Assembly (NCBI GenBank): GCA_000531095.1
Contig: HG799473.1
Coordinates: forward strand, 62,001 to 126,000
Origin: Gemmata massiliana
Lineage (GTDB): Bacteria; Planctomycetota; Planctomycetia; Gemmatales; Gemmataceae
DNA length: 64,000 nucleotides
Direction of reading: 5' to 3'
Shown: piece after piece, positions 16,318-25,531 of the stretch
Numbering within the stretch: the first letter of the stretch is position 1
Layout: every line of letters begins with the position of its first letter
Position numbers and translations under genes: made by a program
Notes under the pieces: generated by a model
Seen by the model: only the letters and a program-made list of their open reading frames with translations
The model's database searches: none
What the model was told of the DNA's origin: nothing

Positions 16318-19300
16318 GTTCTGGCCCCCACCGGCTCGGCATCGACCGAGTCGTCGCCAAAGACGCCGGCGTCTTCATCGGCGCTGGCCTGTTGGTCGGC
16401 GAGACGCAAGATCGCCTCAAGGTATGCAAGCCCCCACCACCCGTAGCGCCGGGTCAGGCTCCAGAATCGTTCCGCGATCCGAGAATCGAGGCGGTGCGGC
16501 GGACACTCCAACCGCACGGCTCCCATTAACGCCACGCCCTTCACAGTCACGTCGGGCGGATCACCGTCGAGGACGAGCGGTGCGAAAGGACGGGCGTAAC
16601 CGTGATGTGCCGCGATCAGGTGTAGGATCAAATCCCGATGCTTGTGGGCTGCCGCAGCCAGTTGAAAGCGACCAGCGATCTGAACGGAGAGCATTTCGTG
16701 CCGAAACCCTTCTGGCAAGCCGGCCCGCTCCCGAGCCTCTCTTCGCTGCTGCGGCGTTTGCGGCATCCCATCGGACTTGGCGAGCAGAGCGGAATCCGTC
16801 CCTGTGAGGAGCCAAGTATCCGTGCGGTCGGTGCGCCGCAACATGGCTTGGAATCGTTCATCGGCCTTACCGAGGTCATGAAGATCAGCGGCTTCGCCAT
16901 ACGGCCCGGACAACTCGTCTAACGGGAGCGCGGTGGCGGTACGGATGACCTCCTCCCGCACATGCCGGGTGTGGTCGTCAAGGCCAATCGGCTTCCGACA
17001 GGTCGTCAGAGATCGGTCGTCCTCGCCTTCATCGACCACCGGCAAGTACCAATCCGTAGTCGATCCCAGCCGACGCCGTGTCGATAGCACCACTCCGCGA
17101 TCATCGGGGTAGTTTTCGCGGACCAGACCCAAGCGGATGTTCGCCAGATTGCGGCAAGATCTCGACTGCTCGGGACCGAACCCGTCCGCCGCGTCGGAGA
17201 GAAGTTGACGCAATTCGGCCTGCGTCAGCGGCCCCTCGGGATCGCCGATCCGCCCCAGCAACTCGGTGATCGCGTCGGAGTCCGGCAACTGCTCCCGTAG
17301 GCTCGGGTGCAACCGGAGGACCGCCCGATCCCGCGCCGAACGAAACGCCGTCTCAGCCACGTCGATGGGGGCGGACGGGGGAACGTGGCCGAGGTCGTCC
17401 CAGCCACCGGCGAGCATCGGGAGGACGAGCGTATCGCCGAGCCGAAGTTCGTCGGGGGAGTCGATGACCTTACTTTCGCCCTCCCGAGAGCCTCTCCAGA
17501 GGACGCCGGCCCGCGACTGCACCAACCGCTTCTCGGCTTGGCTCCTGCCCTTTCCTGCTTGGCCTGCCGCTGGCGGCGCGTCATTGGTCCCCAGTAGGTC
17601 GCCTTGATCGGAACTTCCCGATTCGTCGGTCAGCCATCGCCGGACTCGGGAAATGGGGACGCTCATGCACTCGGCTGACGTGGGTGACAACAGCCCGACG
17701 ATGTCGCACCAGTCCGTTCGCTTTAGATGGTCATCTTGGACCAAATCGGCCCGCCAGCAGACCTGTACGTCCGGTTCTCCCGACTGCGGCCCATGGATGA
17801 ACAGGGCCACCTCGGGGTCCGGGGTCGGACGCGGACTCGTTTGGCACCAGAAATCGACGTAGGCCGGCAGCATTACTGGGGCATCCTGTGAGGCCGATGG
17901 TGCTGTCAATTTCCTGCGGTCATCCCCGCCGAGTGAATCGAAAAGCGGCTGAAAGGCGTCGATGCCAAAATCGACGGAACGAACTTCGATGACCGTCTGA
18001 GCAGAGTTCCGTCCTCTGCGGGAAGGCCGCACATCGGCACCCGCGTCGATACTTGTTACATCCGCACGTTCCGTGAGCCAGTTCCACGTCCTCGCTAGCG
18101 CGTTGCCGTAGATGGGATCGAGAGGCTTCGCAGCGTCCCACTGCGCGTCATCGTCCCACTTCAATTCCGTCCTCGCCTGCTCGCCGTCGATCAAAACCAT
18201 GCCGATAGCCACGATGTCACGTCCGCCGCGATTGAGCCGCCCGAACCGTTGCCGCAGCGCATCGAGCGACGCACATTCCGTCACCAGGGCGTCGAAATCG
18301 TAGTCCGCCCCCACCTCCAGGCACTGAGTCGCCACGACGAAACACTTCGCCGTCGTCACCTCTGGTCGTGCTGGGCCGACGAGCGTGCGCAACCTCTCGG
18401 CCTGCCGGTCCCGGTCGATGGGACGCATTGATCCGATGACGAGTTCGACCACGGCGTCGGGATGTTCGTCCCGCAGCCGTTCGTAGATCGCCTTAGCGGT
18501 AGCCACACGGTTGACGATTACACCCACGGCGACCGGGTGCCGCGTCGCAAGAGATCCAGTCTCGGTCGCCGCCGCTTCCACGATGTCGGACACCCCCAAC
18601 AACTTCGCCCGCTTCGACGCCTTGAGGCGGTTGTCCAGACCCGGATTCTTGCGATCCTCGACCGGATCGATGCGGATGATGTCCGTGTCTCCCACGCCCT
18701 CCGGTGGGGTCGCAGTCATCGGCACCAAGATCATCGCCGGGACGCCGAGCGGCTGCGCGGCCCACCGCTCGGGGTCGAGGTATCGCTTGACGGAGTGCAG
18801 CGTCTGGAGGAAGGGACGACTGATGTGGGCCTCGTCCAGCAGGACGAGGCTGTCGTAGGCGATCAGTGCTGCCTGGACGGGGGCGGCATTCGGCGAGACG
18901 CCGTAGCCCCGGAACAAGAGCCGCGACCCTAGTTGGTCGATGGTGGTGCAGACGATCATCGGTTGGGTAGCGGATCGCGCCCACCGATTGTCGCGGTAGA
19001 TTCCGCCCCGGAGTTCCAGAACGTCCAGCGGCGGGCCATTGGGGTCTGCACGGCTGGAGAGACTTCGGAGGGCGTGGGCGACCCGCCGCAAGGTCGGCTT
19101 CATATCGTCCGAATCGCGTTCCGCCCGCCAAATCTCGTCCGCGATCTTCTTTCCACGGCGGGCGGCTTCATCCACGATCACCCGGCGGTTCACGCAGAAG
19201 AAGATGCGGCGGGCGGCGGTGCGGTCCGCCTTCGCCCATGACGCCTGACACGCCAGCGCGAAGACGGCGATGTCCAGACAGGCCGTCTTTCCGCTGCCCG

Positions 19301-19439
19301 TGGGAAGGTCGATGGCTCCCGGCCAGTTCGTGGCGACCACTTGCCGAGCCAATCGAGACTGCCAGTCGTAGGGGTGGCGGTCACGACCGTGCAGTTCGCG
19401 GAAGTAGTTCTCGAAGTCGGCGAGCGAGAGCGGGTTCAT
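16314..19439 (-). CDS. cas3: Type I-G CRISPR helicase-nuclease Cas3
   Basis: The protein has about 1041 residues with the helicase first and the HD nuclease last, as in type I-G Cas3. The helicase shows Walker A 'DLPTGSGKT' (Lys51), a DEAH box (residues 202-205), motif III 'TATPP' and, in domain 2, 'TKCFVVATQCLEVGADYDFDALVTECASLDALRQRFGRLNRGG'. The C-terminal HD domain shows 'EAADLHDLGKADERF' and 'LIAAHHGYARPF'. Known function is unwinding and degradation of DNA recruited by Cascade. It overlaps neighbours by ATGA on both sides, so the operon is tightly coupled. All key motifs look intact. Confidence 0.9.
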   Translation of the reverse strand: MNPLSLADFENYFRELHGRDRHPYDWQSRLARQVVATNWPGAIDLPTGSGKTACLDIAVFALACQASWAKADRTAARRIFFCVNRRVIVDEAARRGKKIADEIWRAERDSDDMKPTLRRVAHALRSLSSRADPNGPPLDVLELRGGIYRDNRWARSATQPMIVCTTIDQLGSRLLFRGYGVSPNAAPVQAALIAYDSLVLLDEAHISRPFLQTLHSVKRYLDPERWAAQPLGVPAMILVPMTATPPEGVGDTDIIRIDPVEDRKNPGLDNRLKASKRAKLLGVSDIVEAAATETGSLATRHPVAVGVIVNRVATAKAIYERLRDEHPDAVVELVIGSMRPIDRDRQAERLRTLVGPARPEVTTAKCFVVATQCLEVGADYDFDALVTECASLDALRQRFGRLNRGGRDIVAIGMVLIDGEQARTELKWDDDAQWDAAKPLDPIYGNALARTWNWLTERADVTSIDAGADVRPSRRGRNSAQTVIEVRSVDFGIDAFQPLFDSLGGDDRRKLTAPSASQDAPVMLPAYVDFWCQTSPRPTPDPEVALFIHGPQSGEPDVQVCWRADLVQDDHLKRTDWCDIVGLLSPTSAECMSVPISRVRRWLTDESGSSDQGDLLGTNDAPPAAGQAGKGRSQAEKRLVQSRAGVLWRGSREGESKVIDSPDELRLGDTLVLPMLAGGWDDLGHVPPSAPIDVAETAFRSARDRAVLRLHPSLREQLPDSDAITELLGRIGDPEGPLTQAELRQLLSDAADGFGPEQSRSCRNLANIRLGLVRENYPDDRGVVLSTRRRLGSTTDWYLPVVDEGEDDRSLTTCRKPIGLDDHTRHVREEVIRTATALPLDELSGPYGEAADLHDLGKADERFQAMLRRTDRTDTWLLTGTDSALLAKSDGMPQTPQQRREARERAGLPEGFRHEMLSVQIAGRFQLAAAAHKHRDLILHLIAAHHGYARPFAPLVLDGDPPDVTVKGVALMGAVRLECPPHRLDSRIAERFWSLTRRYGWWGLAYLEAILRLADQQASADEDAGVFGDDSVDAEPVGART

Positions 19440-21208
19440 GGGCTGTCACCTCCAAGGAGCGGCTTGCACAGCCCGTAACCCAGGAACCGCCCGGCACAGA
19501 GCAGGACCGGCCCAACCACCGGCTCGGCGAACCGGAGGAAGACGTGCAGTTGCGGGCGCACGCCGTTCGAACCCTTGGCTGGATAGGCCGGAAATCCGTC
19601 TCCCAGAGTTGCCGTTCCTTCAACACCCGCTTGTCCGCGAATCGGACGACGCTTTGCCGATGCCCGAGGACTCCCCCGGTGCCAACTCGTCGTGCCGAAC
19701 CGAATTTCCGCAGGGCCGGGCAGCCCGAGCCGCCCGCAGGCCGTTGCGATGATGTCGGCGACCTCGAACTCCCATGCGGCCCGTTCCTTCAGCGCGTCTG
19801 CCTTCGGGAACCGATCCAGTACGACGGGCGTCACCGTCGCCCAGGTGGTCGCCCCGTGAGGGTGAGCGGTCCAAGTCTTGGGCTTCAGACCGTGCCGCGT
19901 TTCGGACCAGTCGCGCTTGACGAGCGTCCACTCACCGAGAGGCCCGAGGGTCAACGTGACCGGCTTCGCACGCATTTCGGCATCCATCAGGAGCCGACCG
20001 AGGACGCGGCCCCGCTCCTGGCGAGGAACCGAGGCGGGGAACACTAAGGCGGCACCGAGTAAGTGACCATCGGCAAACTCGCCGCTGACGACAGGCAACG
20101 GGATGTAGGCCAGATGTTGCCGACCGTCTCGCAGCGGTTGGCGATCCTCGACATGGCCGCTGACCCACGGCGGCGGGGGTTGCACCGCGCTGTTGCTCAT
20201 GACCGCACCACGCAGAGCCTGCGTGACGGCGAGGGTCGAAGCCAGCGGCAGTCGCGGCCCGCCAACCTGGGTAAGGATCAAGAGGTCACTGTCGAAATCC
20301 GAATGCGCGATGGGAGAAGCGGGTGCCGCCTGCTGCCGTCGATAGCCCGTCCAGAGGCCCAGCTTGGGGCGGATCGGAGGGCGAGAATCGACCGACTCAA
20401 GTTGCCCCCGGCGCTCCTCGATCTGTCGGTCGATGTCTGCCTTCAGGTCAGCCGCACCTTTGCCGCGAATCGTCTTCTTCCTCGCGTCGAGCGACTCGAT
20501 TTCGGCGGTCAGTCGGGTGTGTTCGGTGCGACCCCGCCCGTTGAACTGGCGTTCGAGCAGGCCGAGCGTGCCGCCGGAAACGCGGCGGACGTGGAGATCG
20601 GCAAGGCCGTCAGCGGGAACCCAGACATCTGCCCCGTCCGGGGAGCAAAGCTCATCGGCGAGCCACACCCGCACCAACGACGAGGAGTGGCCGATCCGGG
20701 TGACTTTGCCGCACAGCCGCTGCAAGGCCGCAGAGTGCCGCACGACGGACTCTTCGCTGGCGCGCGGCCAGTGCATGAAGCAAGGCGTGTCGCCGACCCA
20801 AACGGTCGGGAACGTGCGGTCGCTTTTCTTCCGCGCTATCGACGGCGCGGATTGCAGCGTCCCTGACTTTTCCTCGGGGAAGGTGTCCTTGGCACGGTCG
20901 CCGTTCACCGGCACAAAGACCGTGACGACCTTCCGAAGACTCACTTCGTGTTCGGGAGGCAAAACGAGTTGAGGGTCGCGGCTGTGGCCGTCCCCAAGCG
21001 TCTCCAGCCATTGAAGCGAATCTCCTTCTTCCTCCCACTCCTTCCGATCCGGCGCGTCGTTCGATGGCTCCGTTTCAAACCACGCCGCCGCCATCGCCAT
21101 GAAGACGCGACCGGGGTGCGGGGGCCACTCAGCCCGTTGGCGACTGGCCGGGTCCGTGGCGACGCAGCACCCGGTCAGATATTCCCACCCGATGGTCAAG
21201 CCGGGCAT
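19436..21208 (-). CDS. csb2: Type I-G Csb2 (Cas5-Cas6-type subunit)
   Basis: The protein has about 590 residues. The N-terminus 'LTIGWEYLTGCCVATDP...AEWPPHPGRVFMAMAAAWFE' is typical of Csb2 (GSU0054 family), which in type I-G combines Cas5-like and crRNA-processing functions. The C-terminus contains 'QLHVFLRFAEPVVGPVLLCAGRFLGYGLCKPL', the glycine-rich RAMP segment. The ATG at 21208 forms a TGATG overlap with csb1; a GTG three bases earlier is the alternative. It would bind the 5' handle and may process crRNA. Because no convincing CRISPR array is present in the window, its RNA substrate must come from elsewhere. Confidence 0.85.
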   Translation of the reverse strand: MPGLTIGWEYLTGCCVATDPASRQRAEWPPHPGRVFMAMAAAWFETEPSNDAPDRKEWEEEGDSLQWLETLGDGHSRDPQLVLPPEHEVSLRKVVTVFVPVNGDRAKDTFPEEKSGTLQSAPSIARKKSDRTFPTVWVGDTPCFMHWPRASEESVVRHSAALQRLCGKVTRIGHSSSLVRVWLADELCSPDGADVWVPADGLADLHVRRVSGGTLGLLERQFNGRGRTEHTRLTAEIESLDARKKTIRGKGAADLKADIDRQIEERRGQLESVDSRPPIRPKLGLWTGYRRQQAAPASPIAHSDFDSDLLILTQVGGPRLPLASTLAVTQALRGAVMSNSAVQPPPPWVSGHVEDRQPLRDGRQHLAYIPLPVVSGEFADGHLLGAALVFPASVPRQERGRVLGRLLMDAEMRAKPVTLTLGPLGEWTLVKRDWSETRHGLKPKTWTAHPHGATTWATVTPVVLDRFPKADALKERAAWEFEVADIIATACGRLGLPGPAEIRFGTTSWHRGSPRASAKRRPIRGQAGVEGTATLGDGFPAYPAKGSNGVRPQLHVFLRFAEPVVGPVLLCAGRFLGYGLCKPLLGGDSP

Positions 21209-22524
21209 CACTCGCCTCCTTCGCCGCCCTGAGCGAGTGCGAGTTGCTGGCTCTTCACGACCAGCTTGACCAGATCGTTTGAAGGGATGAGCCGAAGGGG
21301 TTGCGTCCGCCAGGGCAGCCCGATTTTTTCGTCCGTGGCATCCGCGATGGCTGCCTTCAGCAACTGGATCGCGTCGTCAGCCTCCAATGTCAAATCTTTC
21401 TCGATCTGGCCCGGCTTGCCGAGCAACTCCCAGGAGAGTGGCGCAATCGGCCACAGGAGGCAGCGCGACCGCAGGTCCAACCCGGCTTCGGCGGCCAGCG
21501 ATGCTGCGCACAGGCCCAACGCGGCCAGGACGGTTCGGGCGGCGTCATCGACCTTCGGGTCGAGCTTGCCTCCGAGCGGGAACCGCAGCCGGCGGAGTGC
21601 GGGGAATGACAGGACGACGGTTTGCTCGGCGGAGGTGATGGTGAACCCGCCGTGAAACGGCTGGCCTTTCTTGTCCTTCAAATCCGGCTTGATGTTCCCG
21701 TGGTTGACCTCTGACGGCTTCCCCTCCTTGCCGACTTTTACGGGGACGCCCTTCTCTTGCTTTGCCTTGGTGGGATCGAGAGTCCAGGCCGCAGGTTGTG
21801 CATCGTCCGCCTGATAAACCGGGCCTGCTTCCAGTTGGATGCTCAGGGGGTCGATGCGGCTGCTGCTGCGGACACCGCTCACCCCGTCGATGCCGACGAT
21901 CTCGCTGACCATCGCCCGCTCGAATTTGACGCCCAGCCCGCCCTTCGGCCCCGTCGAGTCCCACATACCGAGCAAGAGGGCGGTCGGACACAGCTTGAAG
22001 AGGGCAGTCGCGTTCTGCGCGGACACTCGCCGCAACTCTTTTCCGAACTCCGACTCGTCTTTCTCGGCCTTGGTGCGGAACGGCTTGTTGTCCTCCTCGA
22101 CAACGCTGTCCCGAAGGATAGCGTCAACGATCCGGTGAGGTGCCTGGAGGGACGTGACCTTGCCCGCCGGCTCGACCAGACGGAGAGTCGCATCCTTGTC
22201 CGTGCCAGGGAAGAACGGGTCAAAATCGACTACGACCAGGGGCAGGCTGACGCCCGCCTTATCGAACCGCCCGCTGTCGATGGCCTGCTGCAGAGCTTCC
22301 TCAAGCCGGTTCGCCTGGGACTGGACCGAATCCAGCAGAACGCAGTCCACTGGCTGTTCGTACCCCGGCAGGCGTCGCTTCTCGGTCGCGTACACGGCCC
22401 CCGCATATGTCGGCGGGAAGACCTTTGTCCCTTCGCCCCCGGCAGGCTGGAGGGTGACTCGGGACCGGATGGCCGCGCCGCCACGAACGGCCTCCTGAAG
22501 TTTGGCCAAGGTCAACTTGCTCAC
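21208..22524 (-). CDS. csb1: Type I-G Csb1 (Cas7-type backbone subunit)
   Basis: The protein has about 438 residues from a GTG at 22524, chosen because an AGGAG Shine-Dalgarno lies 7-8 bases upstream and the family begins at 'SKLTLAKLQEAV'. Csb1 (GSU0053 family) is the Cas7-like backbone protein of type I-G complexes. Supporting segments are 'AIRSRVTLQPAGGEGTKVFPPTYAG', 'CVLLDSVQSQANRLEEAL', 'SPTALLLGMWDSTGPKGGLGVKFERAMVSEIVGI' (in spirit) and 'SFPALRRLRFP'. It is the first gene of the operon csb1-csb2-cas3-15148 gene. The 210-bp gap upstream holds a GACAAA...TTTGTC inverted repeat (22666-22671 and 22689-22694), a possible operator for the XRE protein encoded just upstream. Confidence 0.87.
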   Translation of the reverse strand: MSKLTLAKLQEAVRGGAAIRSRVTLQPAGGEGTKVFPPTYAGAVYATEKRRLPGYEQPVDCVLLDSVQSQANRLEEALQQAIDSGRFDKAGVSLPLVVVDFDPFFPGTDKDATLRLVEPAGKVTSLQAPHRIVDAILRDSVVEEDNKPFRTKAEKDESEFGKELRRVSAQNATALFKLCPTALLLGMWDSTGPKGGLGVKFERAMVSEIVGIDGVSGVRSSSRIDPLSIQLEAGPVYQADDAQPAAWTLDPTKAKQEKGVPVKVGKEGKPSEVNHGNIKPDLKDKKGQPFHGGFTITSAEQTVVLSFPALRRLRFPLGGKLDPKVDDAARTVLAALGLCAASLAAEAGLDLRSRCLLWPIAPLSWELLGKPGQIEKDLTLEADDAIQLLKAAIADATDEKIGLPWRTQPLRLIPSNDLVKLVVKSQQLALAQGGEGGE

Positions 22525-22733
22525 GGGGTCGCTCCTACACTCTGGGCCAGTGTTCGTTCGCAACGCCGGAACCGAGGACGGCTCTTCGAGGAAGATCGGG
22601 AAGGCATCCCGGTCGCTCAACGAATGACGAACAATTTGGGAGAGTGTAGCCGGTCCCACTGCGACGACAAAGTCAGTAGTGCAGTCAATTTGTCAGATCA
22701 GATGACGAATTCCAGGGCAGACCGAGTACGCCA

Positions 22734-23063
22734 TCACCCCGCTTTGACGACATCGCCGAGTTGGCACCGCAGAGCCTCGGCGAGCTTCCGCCGGGCCTGC
22801 TTGACCGCCTCGGGTGCGTCGTCATCCCCGGTGCAGTAGCACAGGACGTACACGTCGATGCCGTAGACCTCGGTCAGTCGCGCCATCAGCGAGGCGGACG
22901 GCGGTGTCACCCCCCGCTCAACGTTGCTCAGATGGACGGACGAGACGCCGAGGGCTTCGGCGGCGGCTCTCTGCGTCATCCCGACCGTTTCGCGGACGTA
23001 GCGGACAGTGCTGCCGAGTGCGGTCATCCGAGTGGCCCAAGATCTTGGGGCGGTCGATACCAA
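22734..23063 (-). CDS. XRE-family transcriptional regulator
   Basis: This is a small protein of 109 residues. A Cro/C1-type helix-turn-helix spans about residues 18-70: 'VRYVRETVGMTQRAAAEALGVSSVHLSNVERGVTPPSASLMARLTEVYGI'. The C-terminus is a short helical tail 'EAVKQARRKLAEALRCQL'. It lies upstream of, and in the same direction as, csb1, and diverges from the SUMF1-helicase operon, so it could control both. Position 23027 is an alternative start. A decayed copy of its 3' half occurs at 31454-31611. Confidence 0.85.
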   Translation of the reverse strand: MVSTAPRSWATRMTALGSTVRYVRETVGMTQRAAAEALGVSSVHLSNVERGVTPPSASLMARLTEVYGIDVYVLCYCTGDDDAPEAVKQARRKLAEALRCQLGDVVKAG

Positions 23064-23395
23064 CCTTTACGCCCCCATCTTAAAGCTGTACTTTATCACC
23101 GACAAGTGGCTCGTACTTTGTTCCACCAAAGAATGTCTGCATGGCCGAACGTCAGGGAAGGCTGGTATACCCGGATATTAGAGGTATGGCGCTCGACCCA
23201 GAGTCATCTCCGACTCTAAAGAGATCGTGCCGGCTCCCATCATGCCGCTTTGATGAAGAGGAAACTAAAGGACTTCATTGCCGGAACGAAAAAGGAGAAG
23301 GGGGTATTCGAGTTCCTCCGACACTGAGCGAATGGTGAAAGCGGACGACCTCTGACCAAGACTGCTTCAAAGAACTGAAGAGGCTCGACCCCCGA
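23064..23395. promoter_or_regulatory. Divergent intergenic region, probable promoters and operator
   Basis: About 330 bases separate the XRE gene from the divergent SUMF1 gene. No gene is supported. Near the XRE start there are two GTACTTT words (23089-23095 and 23111-23117) and a short inverted repeat CTTTG-N6-CAAAG at about 23113-23128. These are candidate XRE operator elements, but the arms are short and the assignment is weak. Confidence 0.3.
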
Positions 23396-25531
23396 ATGGC
23401 GATTCAACCCACATCTCCCGAGCCTCTCGTTGACCGCTTTGGCCGCTCGGTAGGCCGCTGGTGGCGTCGCGCCAAGTATCAGTGGCTGAATGTACGTCTC
23501 TTGACCGATGTGGGCATTGCCATCGTGCTTTTCGCTGCCGCATTCTTCTCTGCGAAGGCGCTACCGAAAGAGGCCAGTCCGCCCAACTCAGGTGTAGGCT
23601 TTGCCCTCGCCTTCTTTGCCTCGCTGCCGCCACTGTTAATGGTCGGCGGCTTCTGGTACGTCCGACGCTACCTCAAGGGCGAAGCGGCATACGAAGACTT
23701 GCGGGCCGCATCGCGGCCATCTCTTACAGGGTTCTTCGAGTGGTTTCTTCGATTCCCTTGCTCGGCAGTCGTGCTGTTTGCCCTGCTCACTGGGATCGCA
23801 CTGGCGGCGTGGGGATGCGGCGGTTGGGGGCCAGCCATTCAAACGAGCATGATGCAAGTGACCGCTCCCTTGCCGCCCGTGGCCACCGCGATCAATTCGG
23901 TGTTCGGGGTAGAAGCCACGCCCTGGCCGGGCTGGGTGGGCTTCGTGCTGTCCCTGGTCTACGCCGGGGTCGTGTTCGCTCTAGTCGCGGCGTGGTTCGA
24001 GCGAGGCAAGCAACGACAGAACTATGTGTCCAGCCTGTTTACCGAGGAGGACCGGAGTGGCTCTCCGTATGGGTTCCGGTATGGAAACTCGCCTGACGAC
24101 GTGCAGCCTGAACCGCACGAACGGGTTCTGCTGATGAAGGGGGACCGCATCGGACCCGCCAGCCTTCCCTATCTGCGAGTGGAACTTTCAGGGCCGGAAT
24201 GGACAACAGAACCAGTCATGGACGACCGTTGCCGAGGAGCGGTGGCGGTTCTCGAACGTGTGTTCGGAGTGAACGAGAAAAAAGAGTTTGATCCGAAACG
24301 CGGCGAAGCTGTCTGGCAGGCGGAGCCGTTGGCCAGTATCCACATCGCCGACTGGCTCCTGAGTCACCTGGGTCGTCTGGTCGAGCAGGACCGTTCGCTT
24401 CCCGACTCGGCGTTCGATCATCGACTCGGGGAGGTGGTCGGGGCGGTGGCTGCGGTGCTTGCCAGCGGACAGTCGCTGCCTCCCCGGCCCACGCCGACAT
24501 CCCGTGGCGCATACCACGACCCTGACAGGGCGGGAAAGCTCCGCGTCCAGCTCCGACATCTTTTTTCGCGTTCTCCGAAGCGTCCGGCCCTGCTGATTGC
24601 CGCTTGTGACGCAGCCGAGCGGCTGGGAACACCCGAAGACTTGCAGTTGCTTGATGAGCAAACCCGCCGTCTCGATGTGCAGGCTGGATTCACGGTCCCC
24701 CAAACCGACCGAATCCTGCAAACTCGTGACCGCGTATTGGCCAGAGATCCCCTGCGGTCGGCGCTGATGGCGAAGGTGCTTCGGCGGATCGAAGGGTTGG
24801 GGATGGAGCGGCTGCCGGTCCCAGAGGGGAAGTCGTTGCACTTCCGCCGGTCGTCGGACGGCGCAGTCATGGTCTTGGTCGTCGCCGGGTCGTTTTGTCG
24901 AGGAGACGATCATACCGAAGAAACTTCGCCGAGAAGGCGGGTGCATCTCGGTAGCTACCTGATCGACCTCGCCCCGGTATCGCAGGACTCGTTCAGACGG
25001 TGGGCTGAAGCACAGGGAAGCGTGCTGCGGGTCGAGCGCGGGTTCTTTCCCGTCCAGGGGCTGCCAGACGATGTTCCTCTGGATCGCGCGTATGCGAGCC
25101 ATGTGACGTGGTTTGCGGCGCAGGCGTATGCCCAGTGGGTGGTCGCTGGGGGGCATCTGGCGACAGAGGCCCAGTGGGAGAAGGCAGCGCGGGGGACCGA
25201 GGACGACCGCCGTTATCCCTCTGGAAATACCTGGGTAGACGAGCCGGCGTCTCCCTACGGCATTCGGTTGTGTCACTTGCTGGAGTGGACGCAGGACGCA
25301 TTCGACCGTCTGGCTTATCGTCGCAGCCCGGTCGTGTTCGATCCCCGAATGGAAAGCGCCGCCAGTGCGGGCGACGAGGCCATGCGAGTGATCCGTGGTC
25401 GCACTCCTGGCGGTTCTGTAGTGAGTTACAGCTTAGTCAGCCGCCTTGGGATGGAACCTGTCACAGGAGCCTTCACCGCACCCGTAGGGTTCCGTGTCGT
25501 CGTTGACCTTGAGCAGGAGCCGCAGAGATGA
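23396..25531 (+). CDS. Membrane protein with C-terminal SUMF1/FGE-like domain
   Basis: The protein has about 711 residues. Four hydrophobic segments (roughly residues 37-55, 70-90, 120-142 and 180-203) anchor the N-terminal third. A long cytoplasmic middle follows. From about residue 485 there is a formylglycine-generating-enzyme-like fold: 'MVLVVAGSFCRGDDHTEETSPRRRVHLGSYLIDLAPVSQDSFRRWAEA', 'VTWFAAQAYAQWVVAGGHLATEAQWEKAARG', and 'CHLLEWTQD...VIRGRTPGGS...VGFRVV'. Such domains in conflict systems are usually binding or sensor modules rather than sulfatase activators. The stop overlaps the next start as ATGA. The gene begins a three-gene operon with an SF1 helicase and a winged-helix protein. 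Confidence 0.75.
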   Translation: MAIQPTSPEPLVDRFGRSVGRWWRRAKYQWLNVRLLTDVGIAIVLFAAAFFSAKALPKEASPPNSGVGFALAFFASLPPLLMVGGFWYVRRYLKGEAAYEDLRAASRPSLTGFFEWFLRFPCSAVVLFALLTGIALAAWGCGGWGPAIQTSMMQVTAPLPPVATAINSVFGVEATPWPGWVGFVLSLVYAGVVFALVAAWFERGKQRQNYVSSLFTEEDRSGSPYGFRYGNSPDDVQPEPHERVLLMKGDRIGPASLPYLRVELSGPEWTTEPVMDDRCRGAVAVLERVFGVNEKKEFDPKRGEAVWQAEPLASIHIADWLLSHLGRLVEQDRSLPDSAFDHRLGEVVGAVAAVLASGQSLPPRPTPTSRGAYHDPDRAGKLRVQLRHLFSRSPKRPALLIAACDAAERLGTPEDLQLLDEQTRRLDVQAGFTVPQTDRILQTRDRVLARDPLRSALMAKVLRRIEGLGMERLPVPEGKSLHFRRSSDGAVMVLVVAGSFCRGDDHTEETSPRRRVHLGSYLIDLAPVSQDSFRRWAEAQGSVLRVERGFFPVQGLPDDVPLDRAYASHVTWFAAQAYAQWVVAGGHLATEAQWEKAARGTEDDRRYPSGNTWVDEPASPYGIRLCHLLEWTQDAFDRLAYRRSPVVFDPRMESAASAGDEAMRVIRGRTPGGSVVSYSLVSRLGMEPVTGAFTAPVGFRVVVDLEQEPQR

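Noticed and set aside
22525-23395. CRISPR array next to the cas operon
   Set aside because: No repeated unit of 25-40 bases is present on either side of the type I-G genes; only short inverted repeats were seen.
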